A stretch of 28,000 bases of DNA from DASPUH01 sp035622975 (GCA_035622975.1 DASPUH010000046.1:1-28000); one strand, 5' to 3'; counted from the stretch's first letter, positions 13,459 through 21,041 are shown. Numbers and translations: made by a program. The notes: generated from the sequence alone by a model not told the origin.

Positions 13459-14541
13459 ATGGGCGAGTTCCGGACGCGCGGGCAGGTGGCCGCCACGGCC
13501 GCCGTCCGCCGCTGGGTCGCCGCTGCCGAGGCGCCGCACGCCCTCCTGTTCGTGGGACCGGAGGGCTGTGGCAAGACCACGCTGGCGCTCGACCTCGTGG
13601 CCGGCCTGTGCTGCCTCGCGCCGGATGCGGCCGCGCGGCCATGCCGCGCCTGCGCGGCGTGCCACAAGCTCGAGCACGGTAACCACCCCGATGTCCACCG
13701 CCTCGCACCCGGGGGTGCCGGGGGCCAGATCAAGATCGGGGACGTCCGTGCGCTGCTGGCCGATCTGGCGCTCCTGCCCGCCGAGGCGCGCGTGCGGACG
13801 GCGATCATCGAGCAGGCCCACCGCCTGAACCCCGACGCCCAGAACGCGCTGCTGAAGCTCCTCGAGGAGGCCCCCGCGCGCGTCGTGATCGTCCTGACCG
13901 CGACGGCCGAGTCGCTCCTGCTCGAGACCGTGGTGAGCCGCTGCCAGCGGATCCGCCTGGGCCCGGTGGCCACGGCTGACGTGGCCGCCCTCCTCGTGGA
14001 ACGTGGCGTCGCGGACCCGTCGGCGGCGGCGGTCCTGGCCCGTGCGGCCGGCGGCCGGCCCGGCGTGGCCCTGGCGCTCGCCGGCGATCCGGAGGCGGTC
14101 CTGACGGAAGGACGCCTCGTGCGGACGCTCCTTGACCTCGCCGCCGCGGACCGGCGGACACGCCTGGCCGCCGCCCCCGAACTGCTCGCCGATGCCCGCC
14201 GGCTCGTGCCCGCCTGCGGGGAGGAGCTCGATAGCGACGTCGCGACGACGCGGACCGCGAGTCCGGCGGAACGACGGCTGGCGGCCCTGCGGCTCATCGA
14301 AACGTGGCGCGCCCTGGCCCGCGACGTGGCGATGACGGCGTTAGGCTGGCCCGACGCGGCGTTGCGGCTGGACCTGGCCGACGAGTTGCAGACCGCCGCG
14401 AGGCGTATCCCGGGGCCTGGCCTCGTGGCGTTCCTGTCGCGGCTCGACCGGCTGGCCGTGGCGGTCGAGGCGTACGCCAATCCGGAGCTTGCCGTCGATG
14501 CCCTCCTGCTCGCCTGGCCCCGCGTCGCGGCGGGGTCCTGA
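13459..14541 (+). CDS. holB: DNA polymerase III subunit delta' (clamp loader)
   Basis: AAA+ clamp-loader subunit that helps place the sliding clamp on primed DNA. The 360-residue protein has the Walker A ALLFVGPEGCGKTTLALDL (residues ~29-47), the zinc module with its cysteines between GLCC and ARPCRACAACHKLEHGNHP, IKIGDVRALLADLALLP, the Walker B-equivalent RTAIIEQAHRLNPDAQNALL, and the sensor region LLETVVSRCQRIRLGPV with the SRC arginine finger motif. In E. coli delta' the P-loop is inactive; here GxxGxGKT is intact, which is common outside gamma-proteobacteria. The ATG at 13459 starts 24 bases after the NYN gene; no strong ribosome site is visible. It ends four bases before acyP. Confidence 0.93.
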   Translation: MGEFRTRGQVAATAAVRRWVAAAEAPHALLFVGPEGCGKTTLALDLVAGLCCLAPDAAARPCRACAACHKLEHGNHPDVHRLAPGGAGGQIKIGDVRALLADLALLPAEARVRTAIIEQAHRLNPDAQNALLKLLEEAPARVVIVLTATAESLLLETVVSRCQRIRLGPVATADVAALLVERGVADPSAAAVLARAAGGRPGVALALAGDPEAVLTEGRLVRTLLDLAAADRRTRLAAAPELLADARRLVPACGEELDSDVATTRTASPAERRLAALRLIETWRALARDVAMTALGWPDAALRLDLADELQTAARRIPGPGLVAFLSRLDRLAVAVEAYANPELAVDALLLAWPRVAAGS

Positions 14542-14545
14542 GGCG

Positions 14546-14833
14546 ATGCGCCTGGAGGCGACGGTGACGGGTCTGGTCCAGGGCGTCGGGTTCCGCTGGT
14601 TCGTGCGCGATCGCGCGACGGTGCTCGGCCTGACCGGCTGGGTCCGCAATCGCGCCGACGGGTCGCTGGAGGTCCTCGCCGAGGGGTCTCCGCAGGCGCT
14701 CGAGGCCTTCGAGGAGGCGCTGCGGGACGGCCCGCCGGGGGCGGTCGTCCGGTCGGTCCAGGCGATGCGGTCGGACGGGCCGGCGATCGAGGCGGGCTTC
14801 GTGATCCGCGGCTCGGAGCATCGGGGCGACTGA
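14546..14833 (+). CDS. acyP: Acylphosphatase
   Basis: Hydrolyses carboxyl-phosphate bonds such as those of acetyl phosphate. The 95-residue protein is of normal length, and MRLEATVTGLVQGVGFRWFV carries the phosphate-binding loop with its catalytic Arg (GFR). GLTGWVRNRADGSLEVLAEG includes the catalytic Asn (VRN), and the C-terminal RSDGPAIEAGFVIRG strand completes the fold. The start ATG is four bases after the holB stop, which fits translational coupling, and a longer upstream reading in this frame would overlap holB. Its presence beside replication and RNA genes gives no hint of a special role. Confidence 0.94.
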   Translation: MRLEATVTGLVQGVGFRWFVRDRATVLGLTGWVRNRADGSLEVLAEGSPQALEAFEEALRDGPPGAVVRSVQAMRSDGPAIEAGFVIRGSEHRGD

Positions 14834-14860
14834 GGCCGGCGCGAGCGGGGCTGCGGATGC

Positions 14861-14866
14861 TATCGT
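14861..14866 (+). promoter_or_regulatory. -10 box for a leaderless cyclic-nucleotide-binding gene
   Basis: TATCGT is followed by six bases and then the ATG at 14873, so transcription would begin at or next to the start codon. No ribosome site lies between. The same arrangement appears at 19605-19610, and similar ones at 9144-9149, 18325-18330 and 18710-18715 (the latter two on the minus strand). A clear -35 is lacking. Confidence 0.45.
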
Positions 14867-14872
14867 CCGGCC

Positions 14873-15313
14873 ATGCAGGAGCGGGGACCGAGCGGCCAGG
14901 CCGGTGAGTTGCGCGATGAACTGGCACGGCTGTCGCTCTTCGCCGACTTGGAAGGGGCACAGCTGGAGGCGGTCGCGCACATCTTCGAGGAGGCGTGGTA
15001 CGCCGCCGGCACCCGTGTGGTGCGCCAGGGTTTCGCGGGCAGTGGTTTCTACGTGATCCTGGACGGCGAGGTCAACGTGGTCGTCGATGGCCAGCCCCGC
15101 GCCCGCCTCGTGCGCGGCGACTTCTTCGGCGAGGCGGCCATCCTGCTGGGCGAGTCGCCCATCGCCGACATCGTCGCGGACGGCCCGCTGCGCGTCCTCC
15201 ACCTCGCCGGGCAGGATCTGCGCAGCTTCCTGCTGGCGTACCCGCGGGTCACCTATCGCGTGCTGGTGGACCAGACGCGACGACTGCGGAACGCGAACCA
15301 GTGGCGGAGGTAG
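14873..15313 (+). CDS. Cyclic-nucleotide-binding domain protein
   Basis: Single-domain (Crp/cNMP-fold) protein of 146 residues. The beta-roll is clear: LARLSLFADLEGAQLEAVAH, YAAGTRVVRQGFAGSGFYVI, DGEVNVVVDGQPRARLVRGD, and the phosphate-binding cassette FFGEAAILLGESPIADIVAD, in which FGEAAIL and the following A/R-like position match the family, although the usual Arg after the small residues (xRxA) is replaced (ESPIAD), so cyclic nucleotide binding is uncertain. A C-terminal helix ends NANQWRR. There is no DNA-binding helix-turn-helix, so it is not a transcription factor. Its end overlaps the start of the FMO-like oxidoreductase by 13 bases. Such domains are fused to thioredoxin-reductase-like enzymes in other bacteria. 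Confidence 0.85.
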   Translation: MQERGPSGQAGELRDELARLSLFADLEGAQLEAVAHIFEEAWYAAGTRVVRQGFAGSGFYVILDGEVNVVVDGQPRARLVRGDFFGEAAILLGESPIADIVADGPLRVLHLAGQDLRSFLLAYPRVTYRVLVDQTRRLRNANQWRR

Positions 15314-16878
15314 GGGGCCCCGGCGAGCGGCCCTTCCCGCCGGGCGACTACCCGCTCGTCGTGGTGGGCAGCGGTCCCGGGGCGATCCAGGTCAGCTACT
15401 GCCTGACACGCCTGGGCGTCGACCACGCCGTCCTGTCCCGCGATCCGGCGCCCGGCGGCATGTTCCGCCGCTTCCCGTTCTTCCAGCGGCTGCTGTCGTG
15501 GACCAAGCCGTACGCACCTGCCAGGCGCGGCGAGCGTGCTTTCGAGCGGTACGACTGGAACAGCCTCCTCGCCCGCGGCGGCGACGACACGCCCGTCGAG
15601 GCCGATCAGGCCGTCATGGTCGATCTCATGGACGGCACCTCGGAGTTCCCATCACGGCCCGAGATGGAGGCCGGCATCGCCGAGTTCGCCCGCCGCACCG
15701 GCGTGGTGGTGCGCTACGGGTGTACCTGGCAGAGCACGACCCGGGAGGAGGGCAGCGACGGGGTGCGCTTCCTGCTCCACACGTCCGACGGGACCTACCG
15801 TGCCCGCATCCTCGTCTTCGCCGTCGGGGTGGCGGAGGCCTGGCAGCCGGACACCCCCGGCATGGAGCACGTGGCCCACTACGTCGACACGCAGCCGGCC
15901 GCCGACTACGCCGGGAAGCGGCTCTTCATCATCGGCAAGCAGAACTCCGGCTTCGAGCTGGCCAACGGCCTCCTCAGCTACGCCCAGCGCATCGTCCTCG
16001 CGTCGCCACGGCCAGCCCGCACCTCGGTCGAGACCAACTCGCTGGTGGGCATCCGCGCCCGCTACGTGCAGCCCGTGGAAGACCACATCATGGCCAGCGG
16101 CGTCCACATCCTGAACGCGGCCATCGAGCGCGTGGAGTCCGTCGAGCGCGGCTTCGTGGTCCATACCAGGGCCAGCGCCGATGGGGCACCCCTGCCGGTC
16201 GAGGCCGACGCGGTCATCGCCGCCACGGGCTTCACCGCGCCGCTGCTCGATCTGCCCGCGCTCGGCGTGACCACCTTCGGCCAGAGCCGCCTGCCGGCCA
16301 TGACGAACTTCTGGGAGAGCGCCACCGTCCCCGGCATCTACTTCGCCGGCACGATCATGCAGGGCGTCAAGGGGCCGCTCAAGTACGGCATCCCGAGCAA
16401 CTCGGGCGCGGTCCATGGACACCGGTACAACGCTCGCATCCTGGCCCGGCACATCGCCGAGGCCTACTTCCAGGGGGGTCCCGCCCGCCCCGCGGTCCGA
16501 CCCGACGGCGTGGCGGCCTACCTCGCGCGCGAGGCCTACGAGGCGCCCGAGCTGTGGAACCAGAAGGGCTACCTCGCGCGGGTGCTGACGCTCGACGACG
16601 CGGCGCCCGGAGGCCGGCGCCGGCGCGCCGCGGGCAGCACGTGGCGTGACGATGGCATCCTGCCGCTGGCGCACTTCGCCGATGCGGGCGGCCCGGACGC
16701 GGCCGCCATCGCGGTCGAAGGCGATCAGGAGGGCGTGATCCGGCCGGCGCTCTACATCCGGCGGCGCGGGGCGGTCACGGAGCACCTGCTGGACCCCCAT
16801 CCACTCCATGCCTTCTCCTCGGCCGAGTACCGCGCGGCCATCGTGTCTGCCTTCGCCGGTCTGGGGGGTGCGAGCTGA
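15301..16878 (+). CDS. FAD/NAD(P)-dependent oxidoreductase, flavin monooxygenase-like
   Basis: Flavoprotein of 525 residues, probably cytoplasmic. YPLVVVGSGPGAIQVSYCL supplies the FAD Rossmann loop (GSGPGA), with RDPAPGGMFRRFPFFQRLL after it; a second dinucleotide fold lies at KRLFIIGKQNSGFELANGLL (GKxxSGxE, an altered GxGxxG), and DAVIAATGFTAPL is the family's ATG motif. The classic FMO fingerprint FxGxxxHxxxY/W is not evident. YFAGTIMQGVKGPLKYGI and SNSGAVHGHRYNARILARHI close the core; the last ~150 residues are a separate, less conserved segment. The GTG at 15301 overlaps the cyclic-nucleotide-binding gene. Substrate unknown; pairing with that gene suggests regulated activity or a split two-domain protein. 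Confidence 0.82.
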   Translation: MAEVGGPGERPFPPGDYPLVVVGSGPGAIQVSYCLTRLGVDHAVLSRDPAPGGMFRRFPFFQRLLSWTKPYAPARRGERAFERYDWNSLLARGGDDTPVEADQAVMVDLMDGTSEFPSRPEMEAGIAEFARRTGVVVRYGCTWQSTTREEGSDGVRFLLHTSDGTYRARILVFAVGVAEAWQPDTPGMEHVAHYVDTQPAADYAGKRLFIIGKQNSGFELANGLLSYAQRIVLASPRPARTSVETNSLVGIRARYVQPVEDHIMASGVHILNAAIERVESVERGFVVHTRASADGAPLPVEADAVIAATGFTAPLLDLPALGVTTFGQSRLPAMTNFWESATVPGIYFAGTIMQGVKGPLKYGIPSNSGAVHGHRYNARILARHIAEAYFQGGPARPAVRPDGVAAYLAREAYEAPELWNQKGYLARVLTLDDAAPGGRRRRAAGSTWRDDGILPLAHFADAGGPDAAAIAVEGDQEGVIRPALYIRRRGAVTEHLLDPHPLHAFSSAEYRAAIVSAFAGLGGAS

Positions 16879-17597
16879 CCTACGGGCCGGCGCTGGCCGC
16901 GCTCCATGACGAGATCGTGGCCTGCCGGCGCTGTCCCCGACTGGTCGCCTGGCGCGAGCGGGTGGCGCGCGAGAAGGTGGCCCGCTACGCCGGCGAGCCG
17001 TACTGGGGCCGGCCGTTGCCCGGCTTCGGCGACCCCCGAGCGCGGGTCCTGCTGATCGGCCTGGCCCCGGCCGCCCACGGCGGCAACCGCACGGGCCGGG
17101 TCTTCACCGGCGACCGCTCCGGGGACTTCCTGTGGTCGGCGCTGCATGCCGCCGGTTTCGCCGACCGGCCCAGTTCACGACGCGCCGACGACGGCTTGAC
17201 GCTGGATGGCGCCTACATCGCCGCGGCCGTGCGGTGCGCCCCGCCGCTGAACCGGCCGACCAACGAGGAGCGGGACGCCTGCGCGCCGTTCCTGGTGCGC
17301 GAGCTGGCGTTGCTGGAGGACGTGCGCGTCATCGTGCCGCTGGGTGCCTTCGGCTGGGACGCCGCCCTGCGGACGGCTGGCGCGCTCGGGATCGCCGTGC
17401 CGCGTCCCCGTCCGCGCTTCGGCCACGGCGCTGAGGCGGTCGTGGGGCCGTACCGGCTCGTGGGTTCCTACCACCCGAGCCAGCAGAACACCTTCACCGG
17501 CAAGCTCACGCCAGCCATGTTCGAGGCCATCCTGTGGCGCGCCCGCCGGCTCGCCGAGCCACCGCGCACCAGGGACACCGGGCCCGCCGTTGGCTGA
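16875..17597 (+). CDS. Family 5 uracil-DNA glycosylase (UDGb, iron-sulfur type)
   Basis: Removes uracil and other deaminated bases from DNA. The sequence parallels Thermus UDGb: VACRRCPRLVAWRERVAREK (first two cluster cysteines), GEPYWGRPLPGFGDPRARVL, motif A LIGLAPAAHGGNRTGRVFTG, AAVRCAPPLNRPTNEERDAC with the other two cysteines, and motif B SYHPSQQNTFTGKLTPAMF. The catalytic residue pattern (no Asp/Asn in motif A, APAAHGG) is that of family 5 rather than family 4. A start at 16917 (GTG) would remove the N-terminal helix; I favour a CTG at 16875, which overlaps the upstream stop as CTGA and gives ~14 residues before the cysteines, as in Thermus. It is the last gene of the plus-strand run. 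Confidence 0.9.
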   Translation: MTYGPALAALHDEIVACRRCPRLVAWRERVAREKVARYAGEPYWGRPLPGFGDPRARVLLIGLAPAAHGGNRTGRVFTGDRSGDFLWSALHAAGFADRPSSRRADDGLTLDGAYIAAAVRCAPPLNRPTNEERDACAPFLVRELALLEDVRVIVPLGAFGWDAALRTAGALGIAVPRPRPRFGHGAEAVVGPYRLVGSYHPSQQNTFTGKLTPAMFEAILWRARRLAEPPRTRDTGPAVG

Positions 17598-17607
17598 ACG
17601 CCGGGCG

Positions 17608-17732
17608 TTCACTGCGAGGACGCACCTTGGGCTACGCTGGCTTCGGGCGACGGCCTGTGCATCTGGCGTTCAGATCTGGCCCTGGGCCGCGTTGATCCGC
17701 CCGGCGGTCGTCGACTCGCCGGCACAGTGAAC
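17608..17732. repeat. 8-bp inverted repeats bounding a ~125-bp gene-free stretch
   Basis: GTTCACTG at about 17608-17615 and its complement CAGTGAAC at about 17725-17732 bound a non-coding segment after the glycosylase gene. Inner pairing is not extensive. It could be a small mobile-element remnant or chance. The stretch 17598-17931 as a whole holds no convincing gene. Confidence 0.3.
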
Positions 17733-17747
17733 TCTCGGTGTTCAAGC

Positions 17748-17783
17748 CTCCGAGGCACCCTCCGAGGCACCCTCCGAGGCACC
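17748..17783. repeat. 12-bp tandem repeat, three perfect copies
   Basis: CTCCGAGGCACC is repeated three times without a mismatch. The period of 12 would stay in frame, but no gene reads through it on either strand. A CTCGG upstream (about 17734-17738) can pair with the CCGAG of a repeat, giving a weak hairpin. Confidence 0.8.
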
Positions 17784-17931
17784 CGACCGGGCCAAGGGCC
17801 ACGGGTCGCCGAGCCGCCAGGATCGTCCCGTCTCCGGCGCGCTGTGCGGCCATAGGGGGCGCTTGACGTCACATCGCGAGCCGAGACCGGCGGGCCAGGG
17901 CGCTGGCCGGCTCACCCGGCAACGAGCCCGG

Positions 17932-18315
17932 CTAGCGCTCCAGGATCGGGCGGGCCTTCTCCGGGTCGTCGACCACGAAGGCGAACATGGCACGGTCGCC
18001 CCAGCGGCCCAGGAAGAGGTGGCCGTAGACGTTGACCCCGGCGTCCGCCAACGCGCGGGCCAGGCGGGCCATGCCGCCGGGCCGGTCATCCACCTCGGTC
18101 AGGATCGACTCGCCTTCGATGAAGGTGTAGCCCCCTTCGGTAAGGACCGCCCGCGCCGTGTCGTCGTCCGCCGTGGTGAGGATGATGTGGCCCTGGTCGC
18201 CGATGCCGCCCCCACCGATGGCGCGCAGGTCCACGCCGCGCGCCGCGAGCGATTCGGCGAGGTCCGCCAGGGCGCCGGGACGGTTGGTCAGCTGGACGAT
18301 GAACTGCTGGGCCAT
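17932..18315 (-). CDS. Protein with tandem ACT domains
   Basis: Small cytoplasmic protein of 127 residues made of two ACT-like modules, which usually bind amino acids and regulate. The first, residues ~5-65, reads FIVQLTNRPGALADLAESLA then GVDLRAIGGGGIGDQGHIIL; the second, from ~70, reads ILTEVDDRPGGMARLARALA then GVNVYGHLFLGRWGDRAMFA. Both contain the DRPG/NRPG loop typical of ligand-binding ACT domains. No catalytic domain is attached, so it is a stand-alone sensor of unknown target. The ATG at 18315 is preferred to the longer upstream frame because the fold begins there; a -10-like TACGAT (complement of 18325-18330) lies nine bases before it. It follows the DksA-like gene on the same strand. 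Confidence 0.85.
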   Translation of the reverse strand: MAQQFIVQLTNRPGALADLAESLAARGVDLRAIGGGGIGDQGHIILTTADDDTARAVLTEGGYTFIEGESILTEVDDRPGGMARLARALADAGVNVYGHLFLGRWGDRAMFAFVVDDPEKARPILER

Positions 18316-18364
18316 GGCCGGCCGATCGTAGCAGGTGCCCTCCGGCCCAGGCGGATCGTGGTCG

Positions 18365-18703
18365 TCAGGGACGTGCCCGGCGCTGGCAGTCGATGCACCG
18401 TTCGGCCCACGGCAGGGCAGCCAGCCGGTCGGCATCCACGGGCCCGCCACACTCGACGCAGCGGCCGTAGGTGCCGCGGTCCAGGCGCGCCAGCGCCCCA
18501 TCCACCATGGCCAGGTCGCGGAGCGCCTTGTCGCGCAGGGCCAGGTCGCGCTGCTGGGCGAAGACCTGGCTGGCGGCCGCCGCCTGCGAGCCGTAGGTCA
18601 TCTGGCCGGGTGCCTCGATGCCCAGCGCAAGTTCGGCTCGCAGGTGCGCGCGGCGTGCCTCAAGGGTGGGGCGCACATCGGCAGGATCTGACGGCTCGGT
18701 CAC
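18365..18703 (-). CDS. DksA/TraR-type C4 zinc-finger protein
   Basis: Protein of 112 residues in the DksA/TraR family, which binds RNA polymerase through its secondary channel in well-studied members. A helical N-terminal part (RRAHLRAELALGIEAPGQMT, FAQQRDLALRDKALRDLAMV) forms a coiled-coil-like hairpin. Then DGALARLDRGTYGRCVECGG and AALPWAERCIDCQRRARP carry the four zinc cysteines (CxxC-x17-CxxC). The usual coiled-coil-tip DxxDxA acidic motif of DksA is not clear, so transcription control is unproven. An in-frame GTG at 18709 abuts a -10-like TACCCT (complement of 18710-18715); the GTG at 18703 is six bases after it and is preferred. Confidence 0.85.
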   Translation of the reverse strand: MTEPSDPADVRPTLEARRAHLRAELALGIEAPGQMTYGSQAAAASQVFAQQRDLALRDKALRDLAMVDGALARLDRGTYGRCVECGGPVDADRLAALPWAERCIDCQRRARP

Positions 18704-18709
18704 CGTCAC

Positions 18710-18715
18710 AGGGTA
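18710..18715 (-). promoter_or_regulatory. -10 box of the DksA-like gene
   Basis: TACCCT on the minus strand lies six bases before the GTG at 18703, so the message would be leaderless. The ~70 bases between this gene and the divergent DUF2182 gene (start 18777) show no clear -35 in either direction. Confidence 0.35.
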
Positions 18716-18776
18716 GGCGCCGGCCGCACGCCCGTGGGGACTTCACATCACGCCCTCCCCGCGTCATGCTGGGCGC

Positions 18777-19565
18777 GTGATGAGCCTTCGCGGGGGGCTC
18801 GCAGTGACCGGACGGGCGCGTGCGGCCGGGTGGGACGTGCCGGGCGGGGCGGTGCTGGCGCTCGTCGGTTCGGCATGGGTCATCCTCCTCGTCGCCCAGG
18901 CGACGGGCGGCGCATCCCTGCCGCACCCGCACGGAGCGCCGGTCGCCGCCCTGCCGCCACTGGTGGCCCTGGCCTCGTTCCTGGCAACGTGGCAACTGAT
19001 GGTCGTGGCGACCATGCTGCCCGCGAGCCTGCCGTCCATCCGCCGCGTGAACGCCGCCACGGAACGTCGCCTCCGCCCGATGCCGGCAGGGGCCGTGTTC
19101 GTAGCCGGTTTCGTGGCCGTCTGGACGCTGGCCGGGTTGGTGGCGTTCGTCGCGGCCCTGGCCGTCCAGCGCGGTATCGGCAGCCACCCCTGGCTGGAGT
19201 CCCGGCCATGGCTGGTGCAGGCCTCGGTGATGGCGCTGGCGGGGGCCTACCAGTACACCGGCATGAAGCGCCGCAGCCTTGCCGCCTGCCGCCATCCGGC
19301 CGAGCTGGCGGACCGCGGCACGACCGCCGCTGCTTTCGGCGTGGCGGGCCTTCGCCATGGCCTTGCCTGCGTCGGAAGCGCGTGGGCCCTCATGGTCGTG
19401 ATGCTCCTCGGCGGGCTCGGGGACCTGTGGTGGATGGCCGCGCTGGCCGGCGTGATGGTGTACGAGGCGACCGGACGGCACGGGGAGCGGTTGGCCACCG
19501 TCGTGGGCCTGCTTCTGGTCTGGATGGCGGCGCTCGTCCTGCTGCCCGGGTGGCTGCCCGCCTGA
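18777..19565 (+). CDS. DUF2182 predicted metal-binding integral membrane protein
   Basis: Polytopic membrane protein of 262 residues. Family features are WQLMVVATMLPASLPSI after helix 2, AGAYQYTGMKRRSLAACRHP, and HGLACVGSAWALMVVMLLGG with WWMAALAGVMVYEATGR near the end; these match the DUF2182 pattern of Cys, Met and His in and near membrane helices. In many members the GxxCxGCCW motif is present; here it is ACVGSAW, keeping one Cys. About seven helices are visible. Starts at GTG 18777 or ATG 18780; a -10-like CATGCT precedes them. Function unknown: DUF2182 genes occur near copper or urea-related genes in some bacteria, but none is adjacent here. Divergent from the DksA-like gene. Confidence 0.8.
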   Translation: MMSLRGGLAVTGRARAAGWDVPGGAVLALVGSAWVILLVAQATGGASLPHPHGAPVAALPPLVALASFLATWQLMVVATMLPASLPSIRRVNAATERRLRPMPAGAVFVAGFVAVWTLAGLVAFVAALAVQRGIGSHPWLESRPWLVQASVMALAGAYQYTGMKRRSLAACRHPAELADRGTTAAAFGVAGLRHGLACVGSAWALMVVMLLGGLGDLWWMAALAGVMVYEATGRHGERLATVVGLLLVWMAALVLLPGWLPA

Positions 19566-19604
19566 GGGGTCTCTGCTGTCGGCGACGGAGGCCGGCTGGC
19601 TCCC

Positions 19605-19610
19605 TACACT
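19605..19610 (+). promoter_or_regulatory. -10 box for a leaderless BNR-repeat gene
   Basis: TACACT is followed by six bases and the GTG at 19617, with no ribosome site between. It matches the spacing at 14861-14866. A recognisable -35 is not present. Confidence 0.45.
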
Positions 19611-19616
19611 CGCCCA

Positions 19617-20798
19617 GTGCTGCGCCGGACGGGCCTCTCCGCTGTCGCCATCGTGGCCATCCTGGTGTCCGCGCTGCTCCTCTTCGGCTCGCCGGCCCCA
19701 TCGCCGACGGCGACCCCGCTCGTCACGACGCCTCACTCCCCGACGGCACGGGAGACGCTCGTGCCGACCCCCGCCCGCCTCTACGCCATCGTCGGTGGTG
19801 ACGAGCTCCAGGGCGCCCAGCTCGTCAGCGCGGAGTTCGGGTGGATCCGCAGCGGCGACGGCTATCGCCTCACCCGCGACGGCGGGCTCTCCTGGCTCTC
19901 CGCGGCGTGGCCTGACGTGAGTGACACCCCGGTCTTCACCGATCCTTCCCACGGCTGGGTCTTCGGGCAGGGGGCAGGGTTCTTCCGGACCACCGACGGC
20001 GGCGCGAGCTGGACCACGGTCGCGCTGCCGCCCGGTCAGTACCTGGATGTCGGGAGCCCCGCCTTCGGCGATGCGCGCCACGGGAGCGTCGTGGCGCAGG
20101 CGTTCGCGGCGAGCGGCGCGGTCGTGCTGACCACGGCCGACGGGGGCGAGACCTGGAGCGGCTCGCCCATCGCGTGGCCCGCGTTGGGCGATGTGGGCGG
20201 GGTCCAGATGTTCGACCCGCAGCATGGACTCGTCCTGATGGCCAGCCGGCTCACGGCGGCCGGGCCCACCCTCGACCAGACGAGCGACGGAGGGCGGACC
20301 TGGCGGCCGCTGGTCCTGCCGCGGCCCCGAGCGGTGCCGGCGGGGGACGTGCCGAGCGGCCAGCTGTGGGCCGGCGCACCGCTGCGGATCCTGGGTCCCA
20401 CGACGGCCGTGACCTGGCAGGTCTACGTGGACCCGTCGGCGCCAGACCCGGGCTGGGTCGCCTTCTTCTCCACCTCCGATGCCGGGCGCACCTGGCACCA
20501 GGCCGGCCCGATCGTTCCCGGTGGGACGGTGGCGGTCCCGTCCGCCCGGCACTGGGTCGTCATCTCCGCGACCGGGCTGCTGGCCCAGACGGCGGACGGC
20601 GGCGCGACCTGGACCACGACCGTGGCCTCCGGCCTGGCCCTCCCGGTTCGGTGGCTCCAGTTCCCGACCGACGACGGCCGCGGATGGGCAGGGGTCGGTG
20701 AGTCGACGCTCATGTGCGCCGGGCCCGACGGCTGCGGCCCGGATGGCCTGCAGGCGACGTCAGACGGCGGCCTGACCTGGCGGTCCCTGGCACCCTGA
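19617..20798 (+). CDS. Membrane-anchored or secreted BNR/YCF48-type beta-propeller protein
   Basis: Extracytoplasmic protein of 393 residues. Residues ~7-25 (LSAVAIVAILVSALLLFGS) form a signal anchor or uncleaved helix, followed by a Pro/Thr/Ser linker. The rest is a repeated beta-propeller with seven copies of an Asp-box-like motif: TRDGGLSW, TTDGGASW, TADGGETW, TSDGGRTW, TSDAGRTW, TADGGATW and TSDGGLTW, each followed by a hydrophobic strand. This is the pattern of YCF48/Hcf136 and sortilin-like propellers, here probably for binding at the cell surface rather than photosystem assembly, since no photosynthesis gene is present. A Cys pair near the end (LMCAGPDGCGPDG) may form a disulfide. The GTG start directly follows a -10 box. 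Confidence 0.85.
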   Translation: MLRRTGLSAVAIVAILVSALLLFGSPAPSPTATPLVTTPHSPTARETLVPTPARLYAIVGGDELQGAQLVSAEFGWIRSGDGYRLTRDGGLSWLSAAWPDVSDTPVFTDPSHGWVFGQGAGFFRTTDGGASWTTVALPPGQYLDVGSPAFGDARHGSVVAQAFAASGAVVLTTADGGETWSGSPIAWPALGDVGGVQMFDPQHGLVLMASRLTAAGPTLDQTSDGGRTWRPLVLPRPRAVPAGDVPSGQLWAGAPLRILGPTTAVTWQVYVDPSAPDPGWVAFFSTSDAGRTWHQAGPIVPGGTVAVPSARHWVVISATGLLAQTADGGATWTTTVASGLALPVRWLQFPTDDGRGWAGVGESTLMCAGPDGCGPDGLQATSDGGLTWRSLAP

Positions 20799-20915
20799 AG
20801 ACCGGGACCCGCCGCGGCTCCGAACTCGAGTAAGCGTTCTTCTCGGTTCGGGCGTCGGTATTCGGTCACGGGGAAGGTGAGGCCAGACGGCCGTCACTCC
20901 CCGGCAGCGGCGAGC

Positions 20916-21041
20916 ATGCGCCAGGGAGGTCGGGTTGGTCAGGATCTTGCGCCGGGCGGTCAGCCGGCGCTCTCCGGCACGATCGTCGTGATCGGCCACA
21001 AGGATGGCACGGGCACCATGTTCATCGCCGCCCGTTACTAG
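20916..21041 (+). other. Possible small gene or remnant (41 aa) in a gene-poor gap
   Basis: The interval 20799-21304 has no clear gene. A short frame ends GTIVVIGHKDGTGTMFIAAR then Tyr and a stop; this balanced tail reads like a protein C-terminus, and the frame stays open upstream past its ATG to at least 20823. No ribosome site or family is recognised, so it may be the end of a lost gene or noise. Confidence 0.2.

Noticed and set aside
11570..13708. 712-residue open frame on the minus strand opposite the NYN gene
   Set aside because: Arg/Gly/Ala-rich with no family motif; it is the shadow of a GC-biased gene on the plus strand.
13224..14960. 578-residue minus-strand open frame opposite holB and acyP
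   Set aside because: Composition almost only Arg, Ser, Ala and Pro; the plus strand carries clear family motifs.
14995..15300. N-terminal extension of the FMO-like protein through the cyclic-nucleotide-binding gene
   Set aside because: This frame is Arg/Gly-rich with no motif, while the other frame holds a complete beta-roll domain.
18660..20552. 630-residue minus-strand open frame opposite the DUF2182 and BNR genes
   Set aside because: Low-complexity Gly/Arg/His/Asp-rich sequence with no domain; the plus-strand genes are convincing.
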